Of a DNA stretch of 64,000 bases, positions 22,751 through 35,100 are shown piece by piece. The notes under the pieces are model-generated. The model was not told the DNA's origin. It searched no databases and saw only the letters and a program-made list of their open reading frames with translations. The DNA comes from Hydractinia symbiolongicarpus (Eukaryota > Cnidaria > Hydrozoa > Anthoathecata > Hydractiniidae), in the NCBI RefSeq assembly GCF_029227915.1, contig NC_079883.1:16370001-16434000 (forward strand). Direction: 5' to 3'. Each line of letters begins with the position of its first letter. The first letter of the stretch is position 1. Made by a program: the position numbers and the translations under genes.

Positions 22751-23800
22751 TATGGTGTTTTGGCATCAGAGATGCTGCGTTTCACTAGTTCGAGTCCTAC
22801 TTAACAACACACAAAATAAGATCTGCTTCATGAAGCTGCTTTCAGGAAGCTGCTTTCAGGGTGTCGCAGGGATCTGTGTTGGGCGCTCTGCTTTTTTCTT
22901 TTGTATATTGATGACTTAAAATCTGTCATCTCAAATTACCATCATCTATATGCAAATGATACAATAATTAATTCATCTAATAAAAACTTGGATACCCTTG
23001 TCTCACAGGTCAATTGAAAACTTTCGCAGGTCGATCTCTGGCAGAATAATAACAAAATGACTATTAATACGGACAAAACTGAAACAATATGTTTCGGCAA
23101 CGACAGCCAGTTAAAAAAGATGAGAACAAAACTATCAGCTACATTGGTATTCTTTTAAAAAGGAGCGAAAAACTTAAATATCTTGGGGTAATATTTGATC
23201 AAAATCGAACCACTCGTTGACTACCCTATATATCTACCTATATATACATATATGACTATATGATGACATATATGATGCGTGAATGATATTTATATGATGT
23301 GTGAATGACAGTAATGATAGTATATATGACATATAGTATATATACACACTTACATATCAACAGTTTATTATGATATACACTCACCAGTCGTTAGAAATTT
23401 TTCCCACCTTAACTATTGCAATTTCCTGGTGGTAAAAAAACTTATGATGGGTGTCCTGGCTAGTACACACTTAGTCCAGAATCCCGACGCTTAATCTTTT
23501 CATTCATATCTGAGAAATAAATTAACTAACATTTTCAGAGCAAAATGTTGGTTAAAACACATTTTGATCCCACACACTGGTTTAAATAGGGTTAATACCC
23601 TGCCTAATATACCCTAATATACTGAAACGCAATTCATTGTGAATCTTCAGCTACATTTAGAACCAAAACACTTTAGTGATACTAGAATTCACTACTCGAT
23701 ACTGCAAATTTTTATCCTGCTCTGATTGGAATAAAAATAAGGGCTGCTCCAGTCAGTTTTGGATTGCTATGCCAAGTTCATAACACATATTTCGATATTT
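22751..23800 (+). pseudogene. LINE RT, right part after the nested insertion
   Basis: The segment resumes with GIRDAAFH and FESYL, then GVAGICVG-like (decayed Q-G-S) sequence, LLFSFVYIDDLKSVISN, and HHLYANDTIINSSNKNLDTL, a degenerate form of the catalytic YADD region. It continues with MTINTDKTETICFGND and KLKYLGVIFDQN, standard C-terminal RT blocks. An AT-dinucleotide-like patch lies at 23225-23390. Multiple frame breaks show a dead copy. Confidence 0.85.
23225..23390. repeat. TATATG-rich simple repeat inside the LINE
   Basis: A run of TATATATG, GATGACATATATGATG and related words, likely expanded after the LINE decayed. Confidence 0.7.
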
Positions 23801-24668
23801 CGATGGTGGGAAAATCACATGGCTATTCTCTTTTTTATTACACTCTCTCTTGTCTCTTCTGTACTTTTGTCTAAATTTTGAAAAAAGAAGACAACAAGTG
23901 TTGGCTTTCCGTCGCCTGTTTAGCCAGAAAACACAGTATAATTTTCTTACCCAACGCGAAATCTGGATAGTTAAGCTGGATAAAAATAACTGATGTCCTC
24001 AAATAAAGCTTATTTAACTGGACTGTTGCCTGTTAGGCATAATTTTGAGTTAAAATTAAAAAAAAACTAATATCAAAATTGCGTACTCGTCGACTTTTCA
24101 GTGGTAAGAAAAAATTCACCCTGGTTTTCCTAGCTAAGAAACACTCCGCTAAAAAAGTATTCACATGAATATGGCGAAACACAAAAGCGTTATTTAATAT
24201 GTTTTCCACCTACAGGAAATAGATGTTGTTACAAAGCCATAGCTCATACTTCCAATAGAACACCTTTCTATCATAAGCCAATATATTATTCTGGTATTGG
24301 GAATATATGCAAAAAATTAACCGAAGTCCCGACGGATTCCAGTTTTCCCGTATGCCGAAATTTGGGTTTACAACATGGATAAAAATACACCAATCCGACA
24401 CGGGTTTCTGCCATTATAATCTCTTATTAGTTTGGCTAGAAAAGTTTATAAACTCTACTGCCAGTCAATCAATGGATGCTATATGATGTATGTACGATAC
24501 ATGATGCAAGTTCCTCGTTGCAGGTAGAAAAAGTTCCAAATTTTGATTCTTTTACCCTGTAAAGTATATTTTCCCGCTCGAATTGCGTACTTCAAGTAGG
24601 AACTTTGTAGACACATACCAGGAAAAGGAAACAGAAGCTCCAGATACAGATTAAACCTGCTACCTTAA

Positions 24669-25556
24669 AGGAGAGGCGAACTTCGCTGCGGCACGGCTGT
24701 TGACGTTTATGATAAGTGTTGATTTTAAAGATCAGACTGATTGGCTTGTTTGCTTGCTCCATAAGCTATAACTATAAACCATCATCATTTTGTTTACATT
24801 TTTGTGAGTGCTGAATTATTTATAATTGAGTATTTTCACGCATTTGTCAAACGGGTGGCTAAATTAAAAAACAATGGGATATATTTCTCTTTATTGTGGT
24901 GGTCACGGGGTCAATGTACACAAAGTTGAAGATCAAAATGGCGAAAATGTCGAACAACATGTAAAAAACATATTTTTATTATTTTGTGCTACTTAACTTG
25001 CCAATAAAATAGCGAGTAAAGATAAAGAAAGTAAAAAACCAAGGAAGAAAGATGAAGCCACCATATTGCACGTTCGATTTGTTATTGAAGGTTTCCGGTC
25101 TGTATATTTATTCAAATTTGGCGCCATCTCATTATAACAAACTTTATTTAAGTTGGTAGTATGTTGTGGAAAAGGGACTTAAAACATAAAAAATATTGTT
25201 GTTGGTTATGACAGGTATTTTTTAAGTTCAAAGAAGTTTAAACGAAGGTTATAAAAAGCTGTTACTACTATAGTACGTAAAATATTCATGGTTATCTCAT
25301 GTAAAAGATGTTATTTTTGATGCTTACTAAAAAGTACATTTAAAACCTACTTATTTTCACCCCATACAGTCATGGAATTTTTGTAAAAATGTTGTTAGAA
25401 AGGTATATAGGTAGTTAGTCGTGAAACATAGTTTTTTAATTGGTATTATAGTAGTTATCTTAGCAGATTTTAGGATTTAGAAATCTGTATATATTTTTCT
25501 CTCGCTTAAAATTTATTTTCTGGCTGCCACAAAATAGTTTCTTGTTCGCCTCTCCT
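24669..25556. mobile_element. Non-autonomous TTAA element, ~0.89 kb
   Basis: Perfect 13-bp terminal inverted repeats AGGAGAGGCGAAC and GTTCGCCTCTCCT are flanked by TTAA on both sides (24665-24668 and 25557-25560). TTAA duplication occurs in piggyBac and Kolobok groups; the ends do not start with CCC, so Kolobok-like is somewhat more likely. No transposase remains. Confidence 0.72.
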
Positions 25557-25819
25557 TTAAAGACAATTAATTCCGATATATATCATAACCAAATCTCGGT
25601 ATAGGTTACAGAAAATAGCAAAGCACGGTTTCCTTGTCACGTGGTGTCATTCGTAAAGAGTGAGCCAATAACACAAATATTTCGGATCTACGTACAGGGC
25701 ACTTTAAATACACTTATTAGCGCAAGGAGTGTACACATTTGGTACTTATACAAAAATACCACCAGGTAAGTTTACAGAAAAGAACAGCCTCGACGTTGTT
25801 TGATGTTGTTCTTAGGCTT

Positions 25820-26506
25820 GGTTCTCACCTGGCACTAAAGAGCACTAAAAAGCGATAGAAATTGAGCACTAAAGAGCATCGGAAAATGAGCGTCTGTTTT
25901 AAAGTGAGAAGAGAGAAAAATACTTAATATAAGGCATCTTTTAAGCATGGAACGCAGAAGAAGAAGTTTGCTTTTGCTGCTGCTTTTGCTACGTTTACAA
26001 AAATTGAAACACAATTTGAAGAAAAAAAGATTTTGGATACGTCCAATATTCAGGCTACGAAATAAAAAAGGGGAATTTGCCACCCTTATCGCGCCGAAAA
26101 GTTTCTAACACATTCTGTTAGCCGTTCATCCTCTGCTATGCATGAAGGTTGGTTAAGTTTCGATTTCTCCAACGACATTTTCCTCTGTTTTGAAACACAC
26201 AGAATAAATTCCAAATTCACACTTTATTTTGGCATTTGGAAATCATGTTCTGTACAAAATACTTCTGCACGAATGTCGGCACCTTTAATCTCAGAAGAAA
26301 ACAATGAAACGAGCACTAGAATCTTAGTGCTGTTATCAAAAAGTTTTGATAACAGCATCACTAAGCCTTAGTGCTAGTTAGTGCTAAAAAAAACAGCACT
26401 AATGAGCGACAATGAGCACTAAGAAGCGTTGAAACTGATTCTCACTTTTAAAAAAAACACGAGATATCGCTTGTTAGTGCTCCTTAGTGCAAGGTAAGAA
26501 CCAAAC
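25820..26506. mobile_element. Inverted-repeat element rich in GAGCACTAA words
   Basis: The left end TTGGTTCTCACCTGGCACTA continues AAGAGCACTAAAAAGCGATA; the right end is its near reverse complement (TATCGCTTGTTAGTGCTCCT, then TAGTGCAAGGTAAGAACCAA). The TIRs are about 40 bp with few mismatches, with more GAGCACTA copies just inside both ends. Target duplication unclear. Confidence 0.65.
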
Positions 26507-26509
26507 TTT

Positions 26510-27787
26510 ACAGGTAGCTTAGCTACCCTGTAGCTACATTTAGGATTAAAATAGCATTTATTAGTTAATACTAAGAAAAATGGGTCAAGTTTGAATATTA
26601 AACTTTTTCGCTATAGCTAGCTAGACTAAGTATGAAAGGAAGGCTGAGCTTTTTAGCTGGGTCAAAAGTCAAAACTTAAGGAGAAAATTATATCACAGTT
26701 TTTAGTCTTATATTATACATATTTAAGCACACCTGCGAGGAATTTCATTGTCTATATATAGTTACCCCATATGGGTAATATGAAATGCCGCAAATTTTTA
26801 TAAATCCAATGAAAAAAAATTGTTCAAAACTTCCTCTTCTCACCCTTGCACTACTCATGGAATTTCTTTGCATTGTCCGCGAAGTTCAGTTGTGTCTCGT
26901 TCACAAGTTTCAGCCTAGCTAATACGTTGGACAACGTCGAGGAACCCTGGGTAATTTTGAAAAAATGTGGTTCTGCCTTATGATATTCAGATTCTTGCTG
27001 CTGATATCAGCATATTTTAGCCCTCGAGTTGCTACCCTCCGTATATATAGGAAAAAATTGTCTTTAAATTACTCCTAAAACTCCTTCTCGGAACTCAGTC
27101 CGCATCTTTTAACAAGACTAAACAAGCAGATAACAGTGTACGCAGTTGCTAAGTTTGATATTACTGAGGCGCTATTAGATAAAAGGCAACCTTACTCCAA
27201 GTGTCTGCTGTTTTTGCAAAAAAAAGGAGGCCCTCATAATGAGGTTGGGATAAAAAGCCTATCGCACGTTAGTATTAGTTAGTGTGCATAATGTGAAATT
27301 TTGTCTTCTGTGTTTTTAGTTTCCTCTTCTCCTAAAGTTAAAAAACCATATCTATAACGTGGACGTGGATGCAACGTGTAGTTAGGTTGTTTGTAATATT
27401 TGAGTCGCTTTTTACGTTATTCAACAATGGGGATGCATGTTTGATCATTAGAAACATTCCAAAAAATTAGTTTTTTACTTTTTATTAACAAAGTCAATCG
27501 GAATTATTCACTGGCGTAAAAAAAGATTGATTAACGTCCCCTTTTTAATTATATATTGATGACAAAGGCGTGTCTACGCAGCTTTTTTTCTCTTGATTAA
27601 ATTTAAGCTTTGTGAGAGAACGCAAGTTTATATTTAAGGGCAGCTTTCGATTAAATCCAGTCGAGAATTTTTTGAAATAAGCATCCAGGACGCCTGATTG
27701 AAGATCATTTCAGTTTTCCTACATTCTCGTACCAAGACGCTACAGGCTCAGAGTTTAAAGTTAAACATAACTGTTAGTTTTACTTAC
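26510..27787. other. AT-rich spacer, no gene seen
   Basis: I looked specifically for a minus-strand POMT-type exon 2 (a WDETHFGK block) that could follow the exon at 27788-28173, and found none here. No RNA gene or defined repeat was recognised. Confidence 0.4.
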
Positions 27788-28173
27788 CATACGTGGCCAG
27801 GTTTTTCGACATCATACAACCTTGTGCAGAGAGCCAACGAACAAATGACAGCAAACGAAAACCATACGTATTTACCAAACCCAACTGCAGCATGAGTTTT
27901 GCGATTAGTGTTTATGAAGAGGCGAAATAAAAATTTCGGTAAGAGCTTTAAATCTTGTACAGAAAGTATTCGCAATGCTTTTTGGAGCCATTTTATATTT
28001 TGGTAGATTTCCAGATAAACTGAGATAAACAGACCAGTCGGTTTTGTTGTAGTCTCTTGACCATTGGCAAGATGTGGAAATTTGTCTTCCGTCTTTTTAA
28101 TTTTTTCCCCTTCATCAAGACTGTTTGCTTCGTTTTTACTTACAGTGATATTTCGCTTTCGAGCGTTCCCCAT
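27788..28173 (-). CDS. Second POMT2-type first exon (variant B), orphan or alternative
   Basis: The ORF starts at ATG 28173-28171 and runs 128 codons to a consensus donor GTAAGTAAAA (27787). It begins with a charged tail (MGNARKRNITVSKNEANS), then a mid-part KPTGLFISVYLEIYQNIKWL, a membrane segment (YVWFSFAVICSLALCTRLY) and DVEKPGHV plus a split Cys codon. The last 16 residues align with POMT2 exon 1A ([13 protein letters not shown]), and the phase-2 end would join POMT2 exon 2 perfectly to give [11 protein letters not shown]. No exon 2 of its own was found downstream until the POMT2 exons at 8274. It is either an alternative upstream first exon of POMT2 or a duplicated orphan exon. Confidence 0.7.
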
Positions 28174-28928
28174 CTTCGACGTGGTGAAGTCTATTAAACT
28201 TCACAATCGGAAAATTTATAAAAAATTGTTAAACGTGTACAGACATACTTCAAAATATATTAAGGACGCATAGCAACTGTTGCTATGTCTTAAGAATGGA
28301 ATAAGATAGATCAATGGAGTAGCACGTGCTCACCATATGGTTACTGTGTATATCGATATCTTTTATTTTGTAAGAGCACCCCTCCAGCTGATTAGTCGAA
28401 AAACTGCTTGCTGGAATTCGATTTTTGTCAGTGGGGTAAACGATACATACGCCCCCACCCTCATCCACCCTTGAAAAAGTGTCCAGGCTAAATTCTGAAA
28501 AATCGAACCCCTTAAAAGGCGGGACATGTCCCAAATTTTGCTAGAAATTCTACAAACACGTGGCAAATGCCCAACCCCCTTTTGTGTCGATGAATGTGCC
28601 GATGCAGACGATATAAGACAAATTACTTTTTAACACTTTTTTTCCCCAAAAAGCAATGCTTTTGTGATTAAAACATCTCAGGCTCGAGCTCTTTTCAAAA
28701 TTACTTTTCTTCAAACAAAAACAAAAAATGTAGTTTATTTCAAAAAGGTAGAACGAAGCAAACTAGGTTCACAGTCTCAATTTTTCATTTCAACAGACAA
28801 CGTAGAAAAACACGTGCAAAAATCATCTAATTAGTTATAACACCATAGAAATTCGAAACCCATCTATTGCTACTTAACAACAGTTCTTTCGTAAAATTTT
28901 ATATTCTTTTTCACCCAGCCATACACAA

Positions 28929-28934
28929 TTTATT
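28929..28934 (-). terminator. Possible polyadenylation signal of TMED10
   Basis: AATAAA on the minus strand, 78 bases after the stop codon. The spacing is reasonable, but the region is AT-rich and the word could be chance. Confidence 0.4.
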
Positions 28935-29011
28935 CAACGGAATTTAACAACCATTTCAGGATAACAAAGCAGCTGTAGCTTTAATATTTTTTGTTGCAGT
29001 ATGTAGAAGGT

Positions 29012-29136
29012 TTAATTTTCGATCAACTTTTTGGCAATGAAAAATCGTCTCAAGTAAAATATTTGCCACATGGCCAATCCGATTAAGCACAACATTGAAA
29101 ATACGCTGAAGTATAGTACACGATCGCTTGTAGATT
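29012..29136 (-). CDS. TMED10: TMED10 exon 5: membrane segment and sorting tail
   Basis: 125 nt after TATTTCGTTTCAG, ending TAA at 29014-29012. It encodes [20 protein letters not shown], then [20 protein letters not shown]. The FF pair and the lysine pair are the COPII/COPI tail signals known from p24 proteins. The tail has one extra Asn compared with the KKLIE ending I recall for vertebrates, which moves the lysines one position from the C-terminus. Confidence 0.95.
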
Positions 29137-32100
29137 CTGAAACGAAATATAAAATGAATAAGAAAAAGTGGGATATGTGGCATTTTTAACACAGCGACGC
29201 AAGTACAGCTTCAAAATAAAAAAAACAACAGCCAACTAAGCTGCGCACGAATTTTTTTAGATTTTGATCGGAATTCACTTCTCAAAACAAGCAAAACAAC
29301 AAAGCCGGGCGGCTAAAGAACTGTCGAACAACTTTACTAGACTCAATACCCTAATCTCTCCAAGAGAAGTGAAATAATTAACAGCATTCAGCAATGGGGG
29401 TGAGCATAAAATCACTTGCAGACCAGTTTGACAAATGTGCTAAAAACATTACTCGTAATTATTAGTATTAGAAACTGCGTGTTCCACATTTAATTATGTA
29501 TTAAATACAACATCGTTTTACATCCAATTGAAAAATATTACTTTAAGGAAGAATGAATTTGTTTTTCGTAATTTCTTTAGGCTGCATGGAACATTTATAA
29601 AAGTTTATCGCAAAGTTTTTTTCCGCGATTTACATGTTTTTTTATTATAAGCATGACATTTATAAGCATCCGTAGGCTTAAATTGGTCAATTTAAAGCAT
29701 ATGCGAGGCATTATGTGAAGCCTGAGAACTGTTGTGAAGTATTTTTGTTTTTTATTTATGTCCGCATTAACCAGCATGTAGTGAGATTTAAGTTGTAACA
29801 AGAAGCCCTGTGGCTTAAAGATTTCCGCCATTAGCAATAATCTGAAAAAGTACTGAACTTTGAGGAAGGACTGAGTAATATGGGGGAACAAAATCATTGA
29901 ATATTCAAAAATTTTAAAATTCAATTTTTGATTATTATTATTGTCACTGCAAATCATAGCTAACTTAACTTACATAAAGTTCATTTCTCTATAAGAACAA
30001 TTTTTAAAGAAAAATAATAAATCTGAAAATTGATGAACAATAAAAACAAAATGAAAACAACAGAAAGAAAAATAAGTTGGAAAATATTTTAAAAGGTGGC
30101 GGCAAATTTTTTTTACATAATCAGTTACGAAAGGTTATTTTTAGACTACATATTATTATTTTTTCTTTTATAACACACTTGTCACGATTTTATAGCTATA
30201 ATACATTATCTTTCACCAAAAATATTCAGCCTCAATAATTCCTCGTTCTGCTGAATATAGCTTTAGTCTACGTGCTTGCAAAATTGTACAGAAGGAAAGA
30301 CGTAATTATTAACCCTATTCGGTCCGGGGGGGGGGCGGATTCCGCCCCCCCTGACGGTTTTTTTTTAATAACTCCTGATTGCTTTGTTATATGGCTATGA
30401 TACTTACTGAGTTTCAACATTTATCTATTAGACACCTGCATGCTAATTTTTTAGGTCCCATACCTTTCAGAGACTTTGATATTGGCCATTACTCGAAACT
30501 ACCCCTAAAAATCTCTATGAAATCCTTATAATGGGGAAAATATAATAACTCCTGTTAGGATTATCCTTAGAACTTGAAACTTGCAACACAACTTTGTTTC
30601 ATCAAGAAGAATCATTTTGAATAATTTGAGCACGTGACTAATCCGATTTCCCGATTTTGTCGGATTTTACCCGAAAATCGGAAAAAAACGGATTTTCGGG
30701 CAATTTTTGGCAATTTTTTATACGATCCATGTAAAAACCGGAAGATATGTTAAATAACTTTTATTCAGCTTTCAGAAACTTCAAACAGAATGCAAAAATT
30801 CGCTCTAGAACAAAAGTAATTATATTTCAAGCAGATGGTGGCATTTTTAACAATTTTCAAGCTTCTGATGACGTCACAGAAAATGTGCTGACGCAAGCAA
30901 AAGTTATTTGGCGCCATTTTGTTCCTTTTATAACGTAATATAAGTGTGCCAAGTTTGATTCAATTTGAACAACCCTATGAAAAGTTATTGAGGGGGGGCG
31001 GAATCCGCCGCCCCGGTCATAGTATGTTCGAAAAACCCCGGACCGAATAGGGTTAAAGGGAAACGTTAATAACATCAAAGATGTCGCATTATAGGACGAT
31101 CTTCATTATGCTTCACTGCACGAGCTTTAACTTTAGATAGCATATAAACTTTAAAATAAAGTATCGTTAATTGGATAATAAAACAATTTTTTGCACTGTT
31201 AGGATTCTTATTGGCCTAAAACTCATTTTAGCCTCGTTCTCTAAAAAAATTGTCAAAACAAGGATTTAGGCTTTAGCCTTGATAAGTTTCGGGCATCCAG
31301 CCTAGCTGCACTGTCTCTATCTATCTATCTCCTCAGGCGATTAAATCAATTACTGATGTTCAAAATTCGAATGCAATACTTTTTTTAATAAGCATATTTT
31401 GAGCCTGATCATGTGTTTTTCATAAAAGCATATTCCAATAAATCTTTTTGCCATGAAGCATATCTAAGCCTATTTTGAGCCTGAAAAAATACTTTTTATA
31501 AGCATTCTTAAGCCTCATTTTGGAATTTCAATTGCTTATAAAAAAAAACATGTATTTACTCTTTTATTTTCTTAGTGGGAGTAAAAAATTCCCTATTACT
31601 TTCCCCCTTATTGTTTAAGATTCCCTGTAGTTAATCTTAACCAACTCTCGACTCGAAACCAAGTGCTTTTTAAAATTACAGACATTTTAATAGTAACTTC
31701 ACACGCTTCACAAAGGAGAAAGCATTGAACCTTCCTCCCTTTGAAGTAAATATGCGATGCAATCACACTGTTTAGTAAATGTTAAATCAATCAAATTTGA
31801 GTGTAACACACTCACCATTAGTGTCGCGCATTTGTTCTTCTCTTGCTCTCATGTAAGCAAAGTCGTTCACAATAGCTTCCGATAAGTCTTCTAATTTCTT
31901 TAATTCGAGTTCCATAGGTTTTAACTTTTCAGTTTTTTGTATCTAAAAAAAAGAAAAGAAGCTAAATAAAAATTCCATTTGTAGTTTATAATTGTACAAT
32001 TGTATTGTAAAAATGTAAAAAACGTAAAAACAAGGCTATTTTCACCTTTCGGACAAACATAATTTTGCAAATAAAGGCTAAAATCGTAAAATAAGTTCCT

Positions 32101-35100
32101 AAAAAAAAATTTCAGTAATAATTTCTTCACACAATTTGTTCACGCAAATATTTCTTCCCTAAGGTAGTTGTCTGAACTACCTTAGGAAACCGTTTTCTGA
32201 CATATCACAGAAATTGCTAATATTCCTGACGGAGTGTTCATCTTGTAAACTTTAAATAATTTTATCCTGGGACGACCTTTGTCCTGTTACACAAAGATTT
32301 CCCAAGAGTCAAATTAGATCCTCCCTTGGTCAGGATTTTTTTTTCATCAATTCAGCATTAGATCCTTCTATACCTTTTCGCCCAGCAATAATTGGATATA
32401 CAATCCTAGTTATCGCTCATCTTGCCTTAATAAACATTCCCATAGAAATTTAACACAACTACACAAGAGGCTGGGACTATTTGTGCCATATAAAGCCAAC
32501 CTAAAATTTCCTAGAATAATAACCGGCAGTAACTTACATCGTCATAATTTTTAGCTTCGACACCAGTCTTAACTTCTAAAAATATTTCTCGATCTATTCC
32601 TTGCCCATGAGAACCTAAAAAAAACTAGTGTTGACAAGCTTTCTCCACATAACTCAGTACATAAATATAAATTAGTAAATTTACTTTAAATTAGTAAATT
32701 AACCAATCAAAAGATTGAAAAGTACTGCTTTTTTATTCTTTTACGCAGGCATTAATATTTCTATGGAGTTCTCTTGGCGTCTTTGAAGTACCAAGTCCGT
32801 AAGGCCAAACTATTGTTACCGCATTTAGAAGAGCACACTTTCCCTCTTAAAAAAACTTTCCTGCCTAAATAGATTCTTCCCACTTCTTACGAGACCCATC
32901 TGTGATCTTCATCTCCCAAGTTTTTGTGTGTTGAATACTAACATAGAGCATCAGGGTTGTCACTCCTTTATAGAATGAAATTTAAGGAGATTTGAGGACT
33001 TCTGATGAGAAATTTCAGGCTATTTTGAGATGACGGTAATTTGAACAATTTGAGGACAATTTTTCCACAGAAACTGAGAGTATTTAAGGAGATTTTAAGT
33101 TAATGTTGTGAGTAAAGAATAAATTTTTACCGTACCCAAATAGCATTTCTATGTAACTTATCATATATTTTTTTAAAACAGAAATTGAAAAGATTTGAGA
33201 AGAAAGTTGTTCACAAATATAATTTTGGAGGAGAATTTAGGACCTTTGAGCAGGCGTGACAACCCTGGGTATGGTTACACATAGGCCACATGAAACCTAT
33301 GTCAGCATATAGGTTAATGCCAGCATAATGCAACTTACTTAATGCCGATATTACCCTTTATGCTGCCACATGTACCGATATGAAATTCACAATGGACTTT
33401 CATGCTACCTACAATTGGTGACAACAAATGTTTGCACATAAACGCAAATTTTCAGGTCCGTCACTACATGTAGTAATATCGGCTAATTTTATATTAGATC
33501 TGCACAATTTGAACTTGTCAATGTTCACAGTAGACTTAGGTCGTATGATTAAGGCTTTTTAGTTAAGTATATCTTTGGCATAGAGTATTCAAGATGTAAA
33601 AGTGATAACTCTTTTCTTCATAATTTTGGTGTAGATTTCTAAAAAACTGCCTGTTTCTGCGTATCGTGTAGTTTTAAATTCAGGAGTCTGTGATTTTCTT
33701 AACAAGATTCTTTCTTTGAAATAGAACACAAATTCAGGCCAAAAAAAAGGTTTTATATCCAAGGTAAGATTATAGATTCAATAGTACCGGCAAATAGGAG
33801 ATTTTCATGTTGTTTTTGATCTCCGTGATGCCCAGTTTGATGATAGACATGAAATCATGCTGGCAGTCACCAAAAACATGTAACTTTATACAATAAACAG
33901 ACATAAAACATCTTGCTGGTATTAATCTCCATGCTGCCACGAGTTTCATGCTGCCTAAATGCATCCATACAACTACATCACCACTTAACAACCGTTACCT
34001 TGACACAAGCAAGAAACCTTACCTTCACTATGAAAACACACTTCAAACATGTCATAATCATCAGTTGTAAACGCAAACTTTCCTTTCTGAGCGTCATCCT
34101 TTTTGTACAATACATGACCATTTGTGTCAATAACCTACAAAAAAAAAGTGCGGAATGTGTATGGACAAAAAAATTTCATACTCAATAAGTTTTGAAGTAA
34201 TTTGTAAAAAAGATCCATTTAAATTGCAACATGAATGAAAAAAACGTGCAAGATTTTCGAAATTTTCATGCTTTTGTTGTGTTACTAAATCCTCATTGAA
34301 AATTGCATGCATACTCCTTTTTAAATTATAAGCATACCAATGCTTAAATAAATGCCCAGTGTAAAACCTGAATCATGCAAAAAATAACTATGCTCAAATA
34401 ATAAGAAAAATAAAATAATAAAATGGGTTGTCAGCGTGCACAGGGCAGTCCCCCATTCATCAAGAAGCCTCTTCTCATTACTTCACGTAGGGAAACACAA
34501 AATTTTCAATAACAACATAGAACATGCAAATGTCCAAACACCCTTCTTACCCTATTTAAACATGTCCCCAGCCTGATAAGTGAAATTCTGAAAAAATATC
34601 TTCTATCTGTGAAATGAGAAAACGAAATAAAAATTTCCATTTTTTAGTTATTTGATATAAATAACGAACAGCCTTAAAAATAAGCTTCAGTTATCGGCAA
34701 TTACTAATGCTGTTAAATTTCACAATTTGCTATTTTCACATGAAAATATTTAATACTGGATTGAAGTAAAGTATAATTATTTTGTTTATTTTATTTTTAG
34801 ATATTGTTAAATATTTTCTTATTCTATTAAAATATTATTTTAATTCATGTTTTATGTTAATCCATTCACATCTTTTACAGTTATTACACCAGGTTTTTTA
34901 ATCACATTCTCTAAACAACATATACGGTATTTAAAACTGCTGACATTCCACTTTATTGTTTCATCAAAATTTTGCTGACTGTCGATGCAAACAACTTTTT
35001 AGTTGAATTTTTTCAGGAAATGTGATCACCTTTTATCATGTCGCCTTGATATATACTGTAACTAATTATCTCCCTTAATTCCGGGAATTTTAAATATCCC

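Larger units (their letters stand above)
31953..34022. other. TMED10 introns 2 and 3 with a hairpin and a hAT-like MITE
   Basis: A perfect 12-bp stem with a 5-base loop (CCTAAGGTAGTT / AACTACCTTAGG) lies at 32158-32186. Apart from exon 3 and the 32952-33269 element, no other feature is seen in this stretch. Confidence 0.5.

Noticed and set aside
22597-22919. ORFs in the right TIR of the 4.4-kb transposon
   Set aside because: They span the TIR end and run into the LINE; the same sequence in the left TIR is not open.
27788-28173. A complete independent POMT gene upstream of POMT2
   Set aside because: Only the first exon is present; I found no [14 protein letters not shown] or WWGW block between 8725 and 27787.
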